Part shown: piece by piece, positions 1-12,791 of the stretch | Layout: every line of letters starts with the position of its first letter | Position numbering within the stretch: the stretch's first letter is position 1 | Position numbers and translations under genes: made by a program | The notes under the pieces: model-generated | Database searches by the model: none | What the model was told of the DNA's origin: nothing | The model's input: only the letters and a program-made list of their open reading frames with translations | NCBI RefSeq assembly: GCF_003171515.1 | Contig: NC_089395.1 | Location: 558,001 to 622,000 of the forward strand | DNA: 64,000 nucleotides | From: Pyrenophora tritici-repentis | Lineage: Eukaryota > Ascomycota > Dothideomycetes > Pleosporales > Pleosporaceae | Direction of reading: 5' to 3'

Positions 1-3000
1 ATTTCCTCGTTTTCGCTCGAGAATCAGTGACATGCTACACCGACCCGAGCTGTTGGCATCCACCCGGCGAGGGTCCATGCAGCTGGATGTGGTCATGGCC
101 TGCTGTGAGGCTCTGCAGTGAGCCGCATGGTGCTTGGCTCGCCTGTCAGTATAGGACGGCCTTCGACCCTGACATTGGAAGCACATTTCACATCTAGCCA
201 AGAGATCTGCGGATGCTTTTTGCTTCTCCTACACTCCCATCCGACTTTGCCATAAACATCACCATGCGCATTCTCCATTGTTTAGCTGGAAGATAGTCGC
301 AGGATATGTGCAGGGAAGCATGCACACTCAGGCACTTTGCTTGACCCCATGTGGACTTTGAGTTAGGTCAAAGATCATTGGAATGACCTTTCGGGTCCAG
401 GACCGCTCGCGGCTAAATGAGCTAGCAATTACTATCGACTTCATTCCAATGCCGCAGATCATGCTGGTTATTAGCAATCTAGTGTTTCCACAACTTCGCA
501 GTGCAACACCCAAGCCGTGTAATGAGGCCATGTCGAATCTTGCTTTGAGGAGGCTGCTGGCCTGAATGGGCAGCGGCTGGCATTCCTCACACCCCGGAAT
601 CAAGTGGCGTTTGGTTAGCGGGATGCAAAACATTGATCGAGACTACTCTTTCACCAACGGCACTGTTGTTGATTGAGTAGTAAGCCTAGGGTTCCCTGTA
701 CCCAGGGTTGCACACTTGGCGAAACTCGAATTGTGGCGCGACATCCACGCCATTTGTCAGCGACACCAAGGCATGCAGTTCCTGTGAGGTTAGACGCTCG
801 TCCCAAGCGAAGGAGTAGTCGCGATACAAGCAGATAATGGTAAATTTAGGTCGCGAGAAGCGGCTTAGTGACGGTAGTGGTTGCTGGTGGGCAAGCTACA
901 TTGGTACGATCGACAGAAGGCCCTAGCGCGAATCCATCACATGGATGCCTTACTTATCTTACACCCTCCACCCACACCAGATCTGTGCTAAACAGCGCAT
1001 ACAGCCAAGCGCAGACACACATGGTAAACACCGGAGCTTATAGTGAGCAGCATATTGCAGCAGTGCCGCACGAGTGTCGGCACGGGGGCCAGGGTTATGG
1101 GAATCATCCCTGACCGCGCTACTCCCTCGCATCGCCAGTCTCAAAGAGCCCTAGACGCTCTTGGGGTGGCGCCCAGCTTGTTCCCCACACACTCACACCA
1201 GCTTCTCGCCAGGTTGAGAAAGGCCCATACGTCACCACATGTGGGCTGTAATACTGGGCGAGCTGACAACTAGCACTGGACAGCGCACGACACCGTTGTA
1301 CACCCCGTACACCCCGTACACCACAGTATTGACCAAGGATCTTCCAGAGACGTCAACAGGTTCAACTGGATTTCTGTTGGTTGCCTCAGATGACATGGGA
1401 CCTCTTCCGCGCTACCGGAGATTGAGGCCTGCTGTGATTCGGCCAGCTTTCCAAGGTGAATACCATTAGCCACACTCTGCATGTCTCTGCACTGTCTGCA
1501 TATCCCTCTTTACGAAATCGCTCGGAGGGCCTCTTGTCCGACAATTAGCCATGGCTGTGCTTGCCTTTCCCGACCGGTGTGAAAAAGCTTTAGCTGCATA
1601 CCCCCATCCCACGAAAATAAGGGAAGGTGAGCCTATTCAATTACCGCAATGTCATTCGCAGCGGCTGGAGCGTTGTCGTCATTCTGCGCCGTCCTGTAAA
1701 GTATACGTACGTATGCTCGTGAAGAATTTTTTCTGTTGTTCAGGGCAGACATCAACCTTGTCCATCGAGGGAGCAGATGACCCTGCCGTTTCCATGCAGC
1801 CTTCGTTTGACATGAGCCCTCAGATTACGAATGACGGCTGGGCAATGCGAGAGAGGATAAAATGCGATCTTAGTCGATCTTAGTCTGATGTCGTACATGA
1901 GGGACGCTAAATGCCAGCAGCTGCTCGACATAGTGTGTAGTCGGCATGCCTAGCAAGGAACAAGCGTTGGTCTCCAAGTCAACTGACTCGATCAAACTAT
2001 ACTCTAAACCAACTGGAACATGAACCTACATCTACAAGAAAGCCTCATGGTCTGCCGCATCGAACGATACGCGCTGTCACATGCAAGCATGCTAATCTCA
2101 ACAGCCATCGACTCTCCTCGATTACTTGGTGAAACACTCTATCGGTTTTCAGCTTTAGACCCCGCAGCATATGGCATTACATGTGAAATATTGATGCAAC
2201 GACTTTAGGTCGATTCCAAACCAGGTTCCAGAAGTTCTTGAGCGCCATCAGCAGCAAGTCATGCCAACATCTTGATTGTTGCTCAAGGTCTGGAACACAA
2301 CACACGACGTCTCAACGGCTAACAGGGATAAGCGATGAATTTTTTGAGGGCTTCGATTGTGCGGCGAACCCCCTTGCATACACGATAGAGTGTGGTAAGC
2401 AGCCAACCTGACTGACGGCTCGAAAGCAGGTCTAAGATGCACGATCCGGGATTAGTACCCTTTCTATTTCAACAGTCTTGATTGGTCTACGCCTAATCAG
2501 GGACTCGCATGCACGACATCGGTCAGTGAGTCGGATTCAAGCGAGGAGGTGAAAAGGAGGAACATGCCGTACGAGGTCTTACCGGTTTGCCCGGTCAGAC
2601 GCGGTAACAATCCAATACACCACTCCATACAGTAAGAGGAATCTTATGCAATAGGAAATCCGGCCGAGAAAGCGACTTTTGAATCTGCATCAACGCAGAA
2701 GGCTGTATTGGGCTACTCCTGCAACTCATGTTACACGACTGTCGCTTCCTGCACGGGCAATTATTCCACGTTGCTTGGCAGTGTAACTTAGCCACAACAG
2801 CGGCGCCTTTACGATCCTGCTGCTACCCGTACCCGTACCAGCCAGAACGCCATGGCTGAAATAACACGCGATAGGCGATCGATATTACCCAACCGTCTGG
2901 AGAAGTTCCGCGGACAGACGGCCACTAAAACCTTCACTGCTAGTCCGACATCCTTCAAAGAGAAGTCATGGGGGGAGCAAAAGGTGTGCAAGCCAGGTAT

Positions 3001-5107
3001 ACAACGCAGGGTAATCGCTCATCGTCTATTGGCTACGCAATTACTACGCTAGTGGCTGCGGGGTGAAGGACGAGCACCAAGACGCCGTTCTGGCCGATGT
3101 CCAGACCGTCTGTCAGCTGAGCGAAGCACGCCAGTGACGCTTGCTCATGCATTCGTCCCTATTTGCACGATAGATTCCAGCTTGATCTGCAACCAGCAAC
3201 ACATGAAAATGCTGTCTTGTCCCATCACTGTTTTCCACATACTCCTTCGTCACACAAAGATGTCATAGCATCATTTCACCTTTCCAATGATCTTAAAATC
3301 TCGGCGACCACTGAACGAAGCCATTGTCAGCAGTGCAGAAGTCGCTAGCACCAACAGCCTCTGGATTGGTCGCCGGAGCTGTTTGCCGACCAGTAGGGCC
3401 TCATAGTGCACGAACTATACTAATGGCGCATATTTGGACTTCAAGCAACCTAGATCAACAACGAGCGGGAGAGACGCCCGTTACACAAAGCTCGCATACC
3501 TCTTCACACCCTCAACTGCGGCTCTTGGACCCGGAACCAATACGACGAGAGCAGTACGAAGGCGAACGGTATGCAGAAATTACCATCATGGTTCTCGAAT
3601 TCTCAGAAACGATGTTGGGGCGGGTAAACCGTCAAGAATTTTAAGGGTTCTTCCTCGTGGCCTCGATCGATCGATTCAGCGGCAAGAGCGGGATTGGTGT
3701 CAAGCTGCATAGAACGGGCTTGCGTCGGCAGAGGATTGCCATGCGGTCAACTGCAAAGCAAAGAATATCGGTCTTTTTGTGAGGGGAAATATGCATCTGG
3801 AAATTTCCCCACCACGTCGCATTGATCGACAAGATCTGCGCAATGTAAGCGGGGCCTCTTGGCCCCCAGCAAGAGCTGCTTGTACCAGGTACGACCTGTT
3901 CGCCAGATACACTCATGTATATCTCCCAACAGCCTCATCTCTAGATTGTATATACGTTCGGATGCATGGTACAGTCTGTATGGAAGTACGCGTGGTAATC
4001 TATGCCATCACCAATCTACTTCCCGTCATCCGTTCGCCAAGAATACGCCATCATCCACAAGTGTTACACCTCTTCGGTATGATTATCGGGACACCTATAA
4101 ATCAAGAAGTATAATCCCATTATCACCCCAAGAATATAACCTTGGACGTGGTAAATCGTCAACAAATCTTTTATACATGAAACATACCCATTGGTCTCAA
4201 CCAGCGATAACATTTTGAATATTGCATAAATTCATTATTTCTAAAGAATACCAGCTATCTTATGCCCACTGCCCCGGAAGCAATGGCGTGTGTGAACAGT
4301 CAATTGCCGAAGTGTTCGCCCCGCTCGCTACCAGTTTTGTTGATGCCGACCCCTGAATTCTCGTAAGCAATGTGGCTCCCGTTGGTCAATATATATCATT
4401 AATCTAGCCTGTGCATGGACCTACCGCTTCTGTGGTTGCCTTCATTTGTTGTGGGTGCTAACGTTAGATTTCACAGTTGTGCAGTGATGATCGAGCACTG
4501 CTTCAGTCAACAGACGAGTCATCCATGATGAAGCTTGAGTTCAACTACTGGACTCTCCATCGCTCGCGAAATAGTTTCACTGACGGTTCAAGTATGTAGC
4601 TACAGCGGTGCTCTAGCAAACGCTATGTAGTGGCTTACATGATCAAGACTATATACATAATCCGAAACAAATCATATCAATGCTTCCATTTGGTATCGAC
4701 ATTTATATTCACGAGCGATGTATTCTAGATGTGACTACAAAATTTACTCTCTGTGACAATTAGATAGAACGGAGTTATGTAACGATCAAAATGCTATAGG
4801 CGACAAAAGAAGATCCGTGTAGAAAGAGTGGCATGGATCCCACCCACAGAAAAGATCAGCGAGCTCACCGGTCTCGGACATGCACGTCATTCTCCAACAT
4901 GATCGCCTTGCTAACGTCGATCTCACCGATAAAAGCAGGAGGTACAGCTAAAAAAAGTATACCAAATATATCGTGACCTCTAGACCACAACCTCATACAA
5001 AAAGTTCCATAACAATACCGACACTTTAACCCCCCACCCACTCCAAACCCAATACATAAAAACGAACATGATCATATAATCCCCCCCATTATACTCCGAC
5101 CCCCCCT
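1..5107. other. Gene-free stretch at left edge
   Basis: No open frame here has an ATG start, a plausible length, recognisable motifs and intron signals together. The few frames of 60-120 codons overlap one another on both strands and read as low-information sequence. Base composition becomes A+T-rich around 3.9-5.0 kb, just beyond the stop codon of the minus-strand gene that ends at 5108. I see no terminal repeats, tRNA or long tandem array. A 10-bp unit is repeated about twice near 1300. Confidence 0.6.
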
Positions 5108-6750
5108 TCAACCCTTCCAATAACTAACCCTCCCAAGAACCCCCTTCCTCGCTTCCTCCTCGCCCACCCTAAAAGCCTCTTTATACCGCGCCCTCTCCGC
5201 CCGCAGTGTCGTCTTCTCCCAATCCTTCATAATCTGCAACGTCGTCACCACCACCGCTGGATCTACATCCCGCGCCCTCACATTAAGCGCTTCATCCGGT
5301 AATACATCCCCAGCCCCAGCCCCATACCCATCCCAAAAACAATGATCAGCAACAATCTGTCCATAAAGCGGATCCGGTACATTCCCTGTAGCAACAAACA
5401 ACGCATGCCGCAGCGTATCATACCTAGCGCCATTCAGACAGGACAATTTTGAACTAGAAACCCACATGTACGCACGCCCGTCGGGTCCGATAAAGCGTAA
5501 GGAATCGTAGTTTAGCGCATGAACGTATGTTGTTAAGATTGGTCTTTCAGCCGTGTTCTCATGGATGAGGGTTTCTGATTTGCGGAGGTTGGAGCGCGGG
5601 TCGAGTTTGAGTTCGTAGGCCCACGTGTCTTTGGGGGGTTTCTTCGTGGTGCTGGGTGAAAGGGAGGCTGAAGCAGTGTACGTCATTGTCCAGGAGAACT
5701 TCGGGGCGCGGAATGTGCCGTTTATTACTTTGAATTTGAAGGTGTAGGCTGCTGGGGTGGTGGAGGCCGAGGGATCGGAGTGTCGGACTGTTTTCCAGGA
5801 ACAGGTTGAGGGGGTATCGAGCCAGGTTGTGCTGGAAGAGGGTTTGGGGGTCTCGGTGGGCGTAGAAGGTGGAGAGGGATGGTGGTGGGGGTCCATTGGG
5901 GTGGGTAGGGTGCTTGGCGGTATTGCTCGAGGTATGCAGGTAAGGATGATGGATCGAGCGCGACGGATGGACGTCTGGCTGGTTGTTGTGGGGCTGGCAG
6001 GACGGGAATTGGGAAGCTCTCAGATTGAGGCTTTGGTTCGTAGTAAGATACTGGGTGTGACTCCACTACTACCTCGGGCAATGTGCTGTAGCGACTTAGG
6101 TCAATTTGAGGAGTAGGCTGTGGTATAGGAGGCGGCTTAGGTTGTGAAGCGAACGATTCAGGACTCCACGGCTCGGTCGCTGCTCCTACGCTTTGAGAGT
6201 GAGGTCGTAGTGACTGCGCTGAGCGATGGTGTGCAAGAGGCAACGGCGCAAGTTGCTGGGTATTTGGTGGTACCATGCTGACTGGCCGCTGGTTGGGAAT
6301 TGAGGAGAAGCTTCTTGAATGAGGCCGGAGGGTTTGCGCAGATTGGTGATGGTGTAAAAGCGGTGGTGACAATTGTTGCGAGGCTTGTGGCATCATGCTC
6401 ACGGGGCGTTGATGCTGACCAACCGCACTTTCTGATTTTCTCCTGGCTTCTTCAAGTTCCATTTGATGCATCTTGCGCGCAAGTAGTTCATCTTGCTTCA
6501 ACTGCTCCTCTGGGGTCGTTGTAGATGGTGATGGCGGTAGTGGTGCCGGTAATTCAGCGATCATGTGTATACCAGATGTGTTGCTGTAGTGCGGTTGAAC
6601 GTAAGATCCTGCCGCCAGCATGTACTGTGTGTACTCGGGGCCGTGAGATTGTGGGTAGCCATGAGGTGATTGCGCTGGCGGTGAAGGCGATTGCTGGTAC
6701 GGTTGTGTTTGCCAGAACTGCCACTGCGGGGTGAGGTTTGGCGATTCCAT
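5108..6750 (-). CDS. Conserved-looking proline/glutamine-rich protein with C-terminal globular region; frame break inside
   Basis: I do not recognise a named family. The N-terminal 340 residues are rich in Pro, Gln and Ser and carry one helical, charged segment (EEQLKQDELLARKMHQMELE) resembling ubiquitin-interacting or CUE-like helices. The C-terminal part is well structured, starts around FKFKVINGTFRAPKFSW, continues through DPRSNLRKSETL and ends in a charged helix and VSYWKG. The two parts lie in different frames that overlap at 5725-5896. I find no good GT donor in the overlap (only GTTCCT and GTCCGA), so either a one-base indel or an unusual intron joins them. The ATG at 6750 starts MESPNLTPQW. 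Role unknown; the layout resembles an adaptor, but that is a guess. Confidence 0.6.
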
Positions 6751-8118
6751 TCTTTTTATGGAATCTTATATCTACCGACCCGACTTTCACATGCAGCAAA
6801 GGTGCAGGGACAGTAGTGTCGTCATCAGTGTCCGTAGGTAAGCACAAGTTAGGCCCCTCACGATACTCTCAATACATGATCGTCCGGCCTCCTGACACGC
6901 TCAAACCGCGAACGAAGAGCTTTTATAACGAGTTTAGGTAGCTGAAAGGTTCGCAAAGCTTCTTAGGAGTCTGGTAGTGTTCTATGTAGTTGTAGAGCGG
7001 TCGTAGGGTGAAAGGGAGCTCTTGACGGCTGTTGACTGCAGGTGTGAAGCGCTGGACGCCTGGATCAACGCCCCGAGCCGCGCTGGCTGGACAGGTGTTC
7101 AGCCCGCCCATTACGCCCCCAAATTAATGGTACATATGGCGCGTAAACAGACGAAATCACTGATTCTCGTATCCATGAAAGTATTATCTTGTCTGTTAAT
7201 GGTTCGATCGCGTTCTGACATTCCTTCGGACAATTGTTAGGCCCCACATGGAGAGTTGTCCCGCGTCAGTCGACTGACCGACGAAGCCAATATTCACAAA
7301 ACCGCTCCGTTCCGGTCTCTCCATATAATGTAACTGCGCTGTGGCTCTTTTCGTATCCAAGGCGTAAATCAGAGATAACGCGTTCTCCAAAGACTCGAAC
7401 CACAAGTTATTTTCGCACCCCTGTGGCATGAGTTGTGGCTGAAAAGAAGGTTACAGAGTACCGCCGACCCGTCGCCTGCGCTGTTCATCGTGGACAGCGT
7501 GCGCGCAAAGCACTTCCAAGCCACTAGCGCTATAATCAACAGATCCCGTCAAATGTTCCCATTGTGGTATACCAAGATGCTCAAGATTTCTTAGGTTCCG
7601 TCGAAATGTGGTCTGCTGGCCGGGGATGTCCGTTGGAGATATCTTGGGTGTCTAGCACGTGATTCTACGCTATCCCTTATTTCGATGCGGCTCTAGCGAC
7701 CCACGCTGCATCCATCCCACGCAAAATTCGCCGCATCAAAGCATTGCAAGATGGCCACATTTCCACGGTACAACGACTGTCGTATTGGTACCATGGTATC
7801 GCTACCGTTGGAGGCTCTGCGCACAGCACAAAGTAAGCCCAATCGGCACAAAAGCACCCCGAACCCAAGCACGCGCCCACGATGCCAATCGACAGGCGGT
7901 GAAAAGATCTAGAAGACGCAAATTTGTCCGCGGCTTGATACTAGACTAAGTATCGTGTCCTTGTCCGATGTTTCACTGAGTCACTCGCTTCTTATATTTG
8001 TTCGGACCCTGCCTCCACGTTTCCTCCAGTTCTTTCCTTCCGTCTCCACGTTCCTTTGTCTCTTTCTCTGCGGGTGTGTTTGCCAACGTGTCCTTTCTGC
8101 TGTTTGGCGAGGCGTCCG
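6751..8118. promoter_or_regulatory. Shared upstream region of two divergent genes
   Basis: This 1.37-kb interval separates the start of the minus-strand proline-rich gene from the start of the plus-strand methyltransferase, so it should hold both promoters. The last 120 bases before 8119 are rich in T and C (tracts such as TTTCCTCCAGTTCTTTCC), which is typical of fungal 5' leaders. No supported coding sequence is seen inside. Confidence 0.45.
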
Positions 8119-9297
8119 ATGAGTGTCAGCTTATCAGGCAACTGCCTGGCACCTTCAAGCAGTTTACCATCCATCCGATCGCTGGTTGTGGCATCCGAGG
8201 ACCAGGTCGCCACCGCGCTTAAGAATTTGCAGGCGTTGTACTGCCCTGTACGCTTGCCGACTATCATATCAGACTCAACTTCTAAGCGAGAACAAACTTC
8301 CATTGTATCCCCACCGGAGCCGGTTGATTCTGGTTACGCATCGCAGGACGAAGATGACGACGACGAGTCTGATGCCGAGGAGGTGACAGCAGCCCTACGC
8401 ACGGATCCTTTTGAACGGACATTTGCCACCAAATGGCTCACCTCGCTGATTGCATGTGCTGAGGAGTTGGAATTTGACGAGTCTGTCCGGGAAAAGATTG
8501 TTGATGACGCAGGCTTTATTCTGTCAAAGTTGTTCGACTCCCCCGATGATGAGGAAGAAGAGGCAATCACACGAGATTTCTCTTTTCCTACTTCATCTGG
8601 ACACGCTGTTGAAGTCACACTCAACGATGCGCCACTATCTTCGACAGATCATACGGCCGTCGGACTTCAGTCGTGGGGTGCTAGTATCGTACTGAGCAGT
8701 ATGATGTGTGCGGATCCGGACCTATTCGGTTTCGATCAAACTCGACTTCATGAGCAAGCAAGCATCACAGAACTTGGTGCCGGTACTGGACTTGTAAGCT
8801 TGGTGCTGGCGAAACTACTTCCTGAGATTGGTATCCAAAGCATGAGCATCTCTGCAACGGATTATCACCCTGCAGTCCTGGACAACTGCAAAGCGAATAT
8901 TGACACCAACTTCCCACCTAACTCGTACAGCTCACCGCCTGTAGAAACTGCGATATTAGACTGGGCGGAACCCCCTGCCCATTTGAAATCGTCCTCTGAT
9001 CTCCTTATCGCATCCGACGTTGTTTACGCCCCTGAACACGCCAACTGGCTACGCGACTGCGCGGCCCATCTCCTCTCCCCGACTGGTACTTTCTGGCTCA
9101 TGGTTACTATGCGCAAGACGGGGAAGTTTGAGGGTATACCGGATACAGTGGAAGCTGTATTCGCTGATGAGTCATGTCCGAAGAATGAGTATGGCGCAAC
9201 ATTCAAGATCCTGGAGAGAGAATTTGTGGAAAAGAGGAAGGGCATTGGACGGGGTGACGAAAGTGGATACAACCTTTATAGAATAGGATGGGCATAG
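8119..9297 (+). CDS. Family-16 SAM-dependent protein methyltransferase (EFM/FAM86-like)
   Basis: A 392-residue, single-exon protein. The SAM-binding motif I is ELGAGTGLVSLVLAKLLP at about residues 217-234. It is followed by an acidic loop (ISATDYHP) and by LIASDVVYAPEHANW around 293-307, the post-motif II block of Methyltransf_16 enzymes that methylate lysines of elongation factors and chaperones. A stretch of Asp/Glu (DEDDDDESDAEE) lies at about residues 78-89. The ATG at 8119 is preferred because the open frame only extends upstream to a TTG at 8056 with a Cys-rich, unlikely N-terminus. The FAM86/EFM assignment is from family knowledge; the substrate cannot be read from sequence. It converges tail-to-tail with the HET-like gene 248 bp downstream. 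Confidence 0.82.
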   Translation: MSVSLSGNCLAPSSSLPSIRSLVVASEDQVATALKNLQALYCPVRLPTIISDSTSKREQTSIVSPPEPVDSGYASQDEDDDDESDAEEVTAALRTDPFERTFATKWLTSLIACAEELEFDESVREKIVDDAGFILSKLFDSPDDEEEEAITRDFSFPTSSGHAVEVTLNDAPLSSTDHTAVGLQSWGASIVLSSMMCADPDLFGFDQTRLHEQASITELGAGTGLVSLVLAKLLPEIGIQSMSISATDYHPAVLDNCKANIDTNFPPNSYSSPPVETAILDWAEPPAHLKSSSDLLIASDVVYAPEHANWLRDCAAHLLSPTGTFWLMVTMRKTGKFEGIPDTVEAVFADESCPKNEYGATFKILEREFVEKRKGIGRGDESGYNLYRIGWA

Positions 9298-9545
9298 ACG
9301 TAGATGTAATGTAGTGGACGTTTTAGATTCGGCCCATAGAAGGCCTGGAGCGGATACACGAAGATGATGATTAGAAGATACAATAGACTTTAGACCTTTG
9401 CAAATCATGAACGCCCCTCTATTCTACGCAAGTACCCTAACCACAACCTAAATAAAATAGGAGACCCCGAACCGCTACCATAAACAACGCAAACATCTAC
9501 TATCCTTCAGTTCCAACCCACACTCTACTCACCATCATCATCAAA

Positions 9546-11531
9546 TCACGCCTTCCTCTTCCTCTTCACACCTCTACCAACCTCCCTACAACCCTCCAAA
9601 ATCCCCGGCACAGGAAACACAACCTTCTCCCTAACCCCACTATTCGCAACCCACACCCCATTCACCCACCCACGGTTCTTCAAAACACACGGCGCATCCT
9701 CTTCATCCGAATCCTGTGGCGCGTACTTCTTTCCCACTCCCTCATAACCATGGAACGTGGTGACTAGAAGACTTGCCAAACGCTCTTGACCATGATCTGG
9801 TCCTTCTTCCCAGCTGGTGAAAGCCATGAAGTCTCTGCGCTTGGTTATGAATATGGCCGTATCTTCTGGTTCTCCGTAGGTCTCTGTATCTGGGGACCCG
9901 AGACTTAGCTCGTGGCCTTTGAGGAGGGCGCCGGATAGTGCGTAGAGGTTGTTGAGAATGTAGTTTGTTGATGCTGCGGCTTTTTCACCTGGTTTGTCTA
10001 GCTTGATTTTGCGGCGGAGATATATGGATAGTCTTTTTGTTTTCTTGTTCCTTGCTAGCTTGCGGGCAAGGAGTTCAATTGCTGCTTTGCCTCTTTCGCT
10101 GAGTCTGGCGCCTCTGTGCCGCATGGACTGGTATCGTTTGAGCAGCATTTTTTCACCGGGATTGAGGTTTAGGAGCTTTGAATCGCGTAGGTTCCATAGG
10201 ATTCCATTGGTCTTGATACCCTGAGCACAGATTTCCGGGCTTGGAAAGCGGCAATGGTCGACGAAGGTTTGCTTGTAATCAGGACGTGGGGCATCGATCT
10301 TGAATTCCAACTTTTTCAGCAAGGAGCGGAGGGTGTAGGACAGGATGTCGAGCGTGCTGATGTTGTTGTTGAATATTTCGCCGTTCTTCAAGATCAGTGT
10401 GAGGAATACTACGGACATGCTGAATTTGTCCGACTTCGCAAGTGACGAGTCTTCGCTGGTATCGAGACGGTATTTGAATCGCAGTGCATTTGCAAATATG
10501 GCGGGTCTGTCGTTTTCCAATTTTAGTGAGCGGCTACAGACGTCGTCGAGGACACGAAGAGTTGTGGTAGTCTGTACGTCGTATTGGTTGTACTGCTTCA
10601 CCTTATCCAGGATGTCCTTTAGCGATCTGTGCTCTCCGCTCTTGGAACATGCCTGGCAGAACATGGTGACAGTTCTTCGAAACTGAGCGAGATTGACGGT
10701 GAGATCACCCAAAAGTTCTCCAAATACGTCGCTAAGATGAGATTTGGAGATGTTTTCAGAGTGCGGAATGAGCAATGTCATTCTCTTTGAAGCCAGATGA
10801 TCCTCTTGGAAAATCCAGCCTCGATCCCAACGATCATCACTGAGAACATGACGAATAACCTTGAGCATTCCCTGAACAGTATCCTCCTTCAGCTGGAAGC
10901 CGGTGAATGTCTGCTCAGAGAGCAATGCAGCCAGCATGTCGACGTCGGCTTGCTTCGTAAGAGACTTTGTGAGCAGCCCAACAGCTAGGCTGCCCCCATA
11001 AACAAGATCCATGGCCTGCACGCCATGTTTCTTATCTTCAGGGTACTTTCCCTCGTCTCCTGGCCTTTGAAATATGCAGTCCGTGTCAATCCATATCTTG
11101 TGAATACCTTTACTCTCCGCGAAGCGCCATACACGGTCCATGAACCAATCTGGAAACTCGGTTTTGTAAGACTTCTCCCCTGGTCTCTTGATATAATAAT
11201 CAAAGCGTGCCTGCGTATTGCAGCCAACAGCTCGTACGTCCTCGTTTTTGATCCATCGCCATGATACAGCAATGTACCTGCCTATCCTTTCGTTGTCTTC
11301 TTCCCGAGACGTCAACGCTATGGTTCGCCTAGGCCTAGAGCCGTCCGTTTCCTTCCCAACCACATCGAAATCGGATGGCTTGTACAATTTCAGAAACCTC
11401 GGTCGTTGCATCCATCGCTCGGACTCCTTGCGATCTAATTGGAATTCCCGGACCTGGAACAACTGTTTATATAATGCTGCTCCATCGTTGTCGAAGATCT
11501 CGCGAAAGGTCTTGTTGAGATCGCTCTTCAT
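9546..11531 (-). CDS. HET-like (heterokaryon incompatibility domain) protein
   Basis: A 661-residue single-exon protein starting at the ATG at 11531. Three short blocks match the HET-domain signature in divergent form: RYIAVSWRW (about residue 88; consensus YxALSYxWG), IHKIWIDTDCIFQ (about residue 147; consensus LWIDxLCINQ) and DRWDRGWIFQEDHLA (about residue 235; consensus RxWTxQE). HET proteins act in fungal non-self recognition, where pairing of incompatible alleles triggers cell death. The C-terminal half has no domain I recognise and ends in the basic cluster GVKRKRKA, a possible nuclear signal. The frame is intact, unlike the second HET gene at 35.0-37.6 kb. The HET call rests on motif order and spacing, so it is good but not certain. 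Confidence 0.72.
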   Translation of the reverse strand: MKSDLNKTFREIFDNDGAALYKQLFQVREFQLDRKESERWMQRPRFLKLYKPSDFDVVGKETDGSRPRRTIALTSREEDNERIGRYIAVSWRWIKNEDVRAVGCNTQARFDYYIKRPGEKSYKTEFPDWFMDRVWRFAESKGIHKIWIDTDCIFQRPGDEGKYPEDKKHGVQAMDLVYGGSLAVGLLTKSLTKQADVDMLAALLSEQTFTGFQLKEDTVQGMLKVIRHVLSDDRWDRGWIFQEDHLASKRMTLLIPHSENISKSHLSDVFGELLGDLTVNLAQFRRTVTMFCQACSKSGEHRSLKDILDKVKQYNQYDVQTTTTLRVLDDVCSRSLKLENDRPAIFANALRFKYRLDTSEDSSLAKSDKFSMSVVFLTLILKNGEIFNNNISTLDILSYTLRSLLKKLEFKIDAPRPDYKQTFVDHCRFPSPEICAQGIKTNGILWNLRDSKLLNLNPGEKMLLKRYQSMRHRGARLSERGKAAIELLARKLARNKKTKRLSIYLRRKIKLDKPGEKAAASTNYILNNLYALSGALLKGHELSLGSPDTETYGEPEDTAIFITKRRDFMAFTSWEEGPDHGQERLASLLVTTFHGYEGVGKKYAPQDSDEEDAPCVLKNRGWVNGVWVANSGVREKVVFPVPGILEGCREVGRGVKRKRKA

Positions 11532-12352
11532 AAGGGAGGTAATAAGAGTGGTGTCAACTTATTCTGTTCAGTTGAGCTGAGCTGAGTGGAGACGATAAAA
11601 GCAGGACGCGTTGTTAAATGTCAGCCGCGTGCTAGCGCGTCTTCACCGGTATCAAGTCCCCCTCTCAGAACGTACAACCAACCAGATGTGCTGTATTCCA
11701 TGCTGTGTAACAATGTCCGCTTTCTGTACTGTACTCCAGAGAACGCGGCGCGGAAGTGTTGTGGATAAGCCGGAATCATGACTGTCAGGAGTTGATAAGC
11801 TGTACAATGAGTACATGCTTGGTATCGACATTTTAGATATTTCAATCTGTCTCTGGGTGCTGGTAGGTCACGGAAAGATACTTGTGTGAAGAAAGAGCAT
11901 TGTCATACGTCTAGCAGGAGAAGATCCATCGACCACGCACCTTTAGCCGAATCCAAAACAAGCAAAGAAAGACAAAATGACGTACAAACTCGAAGCACTT
12001 GATTTACTTCCCTCATACCCAGCAAGGCAAGAGATGCGAGTCCTCCCCACGGGGTTACCAACCTGGTGATGCCACGATCCACGTGCACAATCCCAAAACG
12101 GTCATGCCTCGGCATCTCTGTTCGGAGTTCGTGGCCCCTGCATGCATTCACATGTTTCCCCGGATCCACTTCAATACCTCATCACCGCTGTCACGAGCCT
12201 CCGAACACCTTTATATACCCCAGACTTCTCGCGCTGCGCCTCTGACATATCTTTCCCCACAATCATCGTACAGATATATACAGACTTGCGCTTTGAAGCC
12301 CTTCACGCATAACTCGAGTTGACCAACACATCCTACAATACACACGGCCATC
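11532..12352. promoter_or_regulatory. Upstream region of HET-like gene and of SCP2 gene, with TATA box
   Basis: This interval lies between two divergent start codons. On the plus strand a TATATA element sits near 12211-12216, about 140 bp before the SCP2 ATG, followed by a C/T-rich leader. No coding sequence is supported. Confidence 0.5.
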
Positions 12353-12791
12353 ATGTCTCTCAAGAACGGTAGGCTATCCGTTGGATCGCATACTATAGCC
12401 CATCATTTTTAATATCGCCGCAGACGCTTTCCCTACCTCCGCCGCCTTTGACGCGATCGCGCAGTCCCTTTCTTCCGAAGCCGACCGCAAGGACGCTATC
12501 AAGCAAGCCAACGCCATCTTCGCCTTTACCCTAAAGAACAACGGCGCACAGGAGACATGGTACATTGATCTTAAGGAGACGGGCACAGTCGGAAAGGGTG
12601 CCGCGCCTGATGGAAAGACTCCTGATGTCACCCTGATCACGAACGATGCCGACTTCGCAAAGCTAGTCGCGGGCAAGGCGAATGCACAGAGGATGTTCAT
12701 GTCAGGGAAATTGAAGGTCAAAGGCGCTGTGATGAAGGCCGCTAAAATAGAGCCCCTGTTGAAGAAGGTGCAGACAAAGGCGAAGTTGTAG
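12353..12791 (+). CDS. SCP2 sterol-carrier/lipid-transfer protein, peroxisomal
   Basis: Two exons, 12353-12368 and 12424-12791, are joined across a 55-bp GT-AG intron and give 127 residues. The product starts MSLKNDAFPTSAAFDAIAQS and is a stand-alone SCP2 domain. Visible family features are the hydrophobic strand AIFAFTLKNN, the ETWYIDLKETG strand, the DVTLITNDADFAKLVAGK helix and the C-terminal helix after MFMSGKLKVKG. Such proteins bind sterols, fatty acids and acyl-CoA non-specifically and support peroxisomal lipid metabolism. The final residues are AKL, a valid PTS1 peroxisomal import signal. Length matches fungal single-domain SCP2 proteins. I am confident of the family; the ligand is not determined by sequence. 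Confidence 0.93.
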
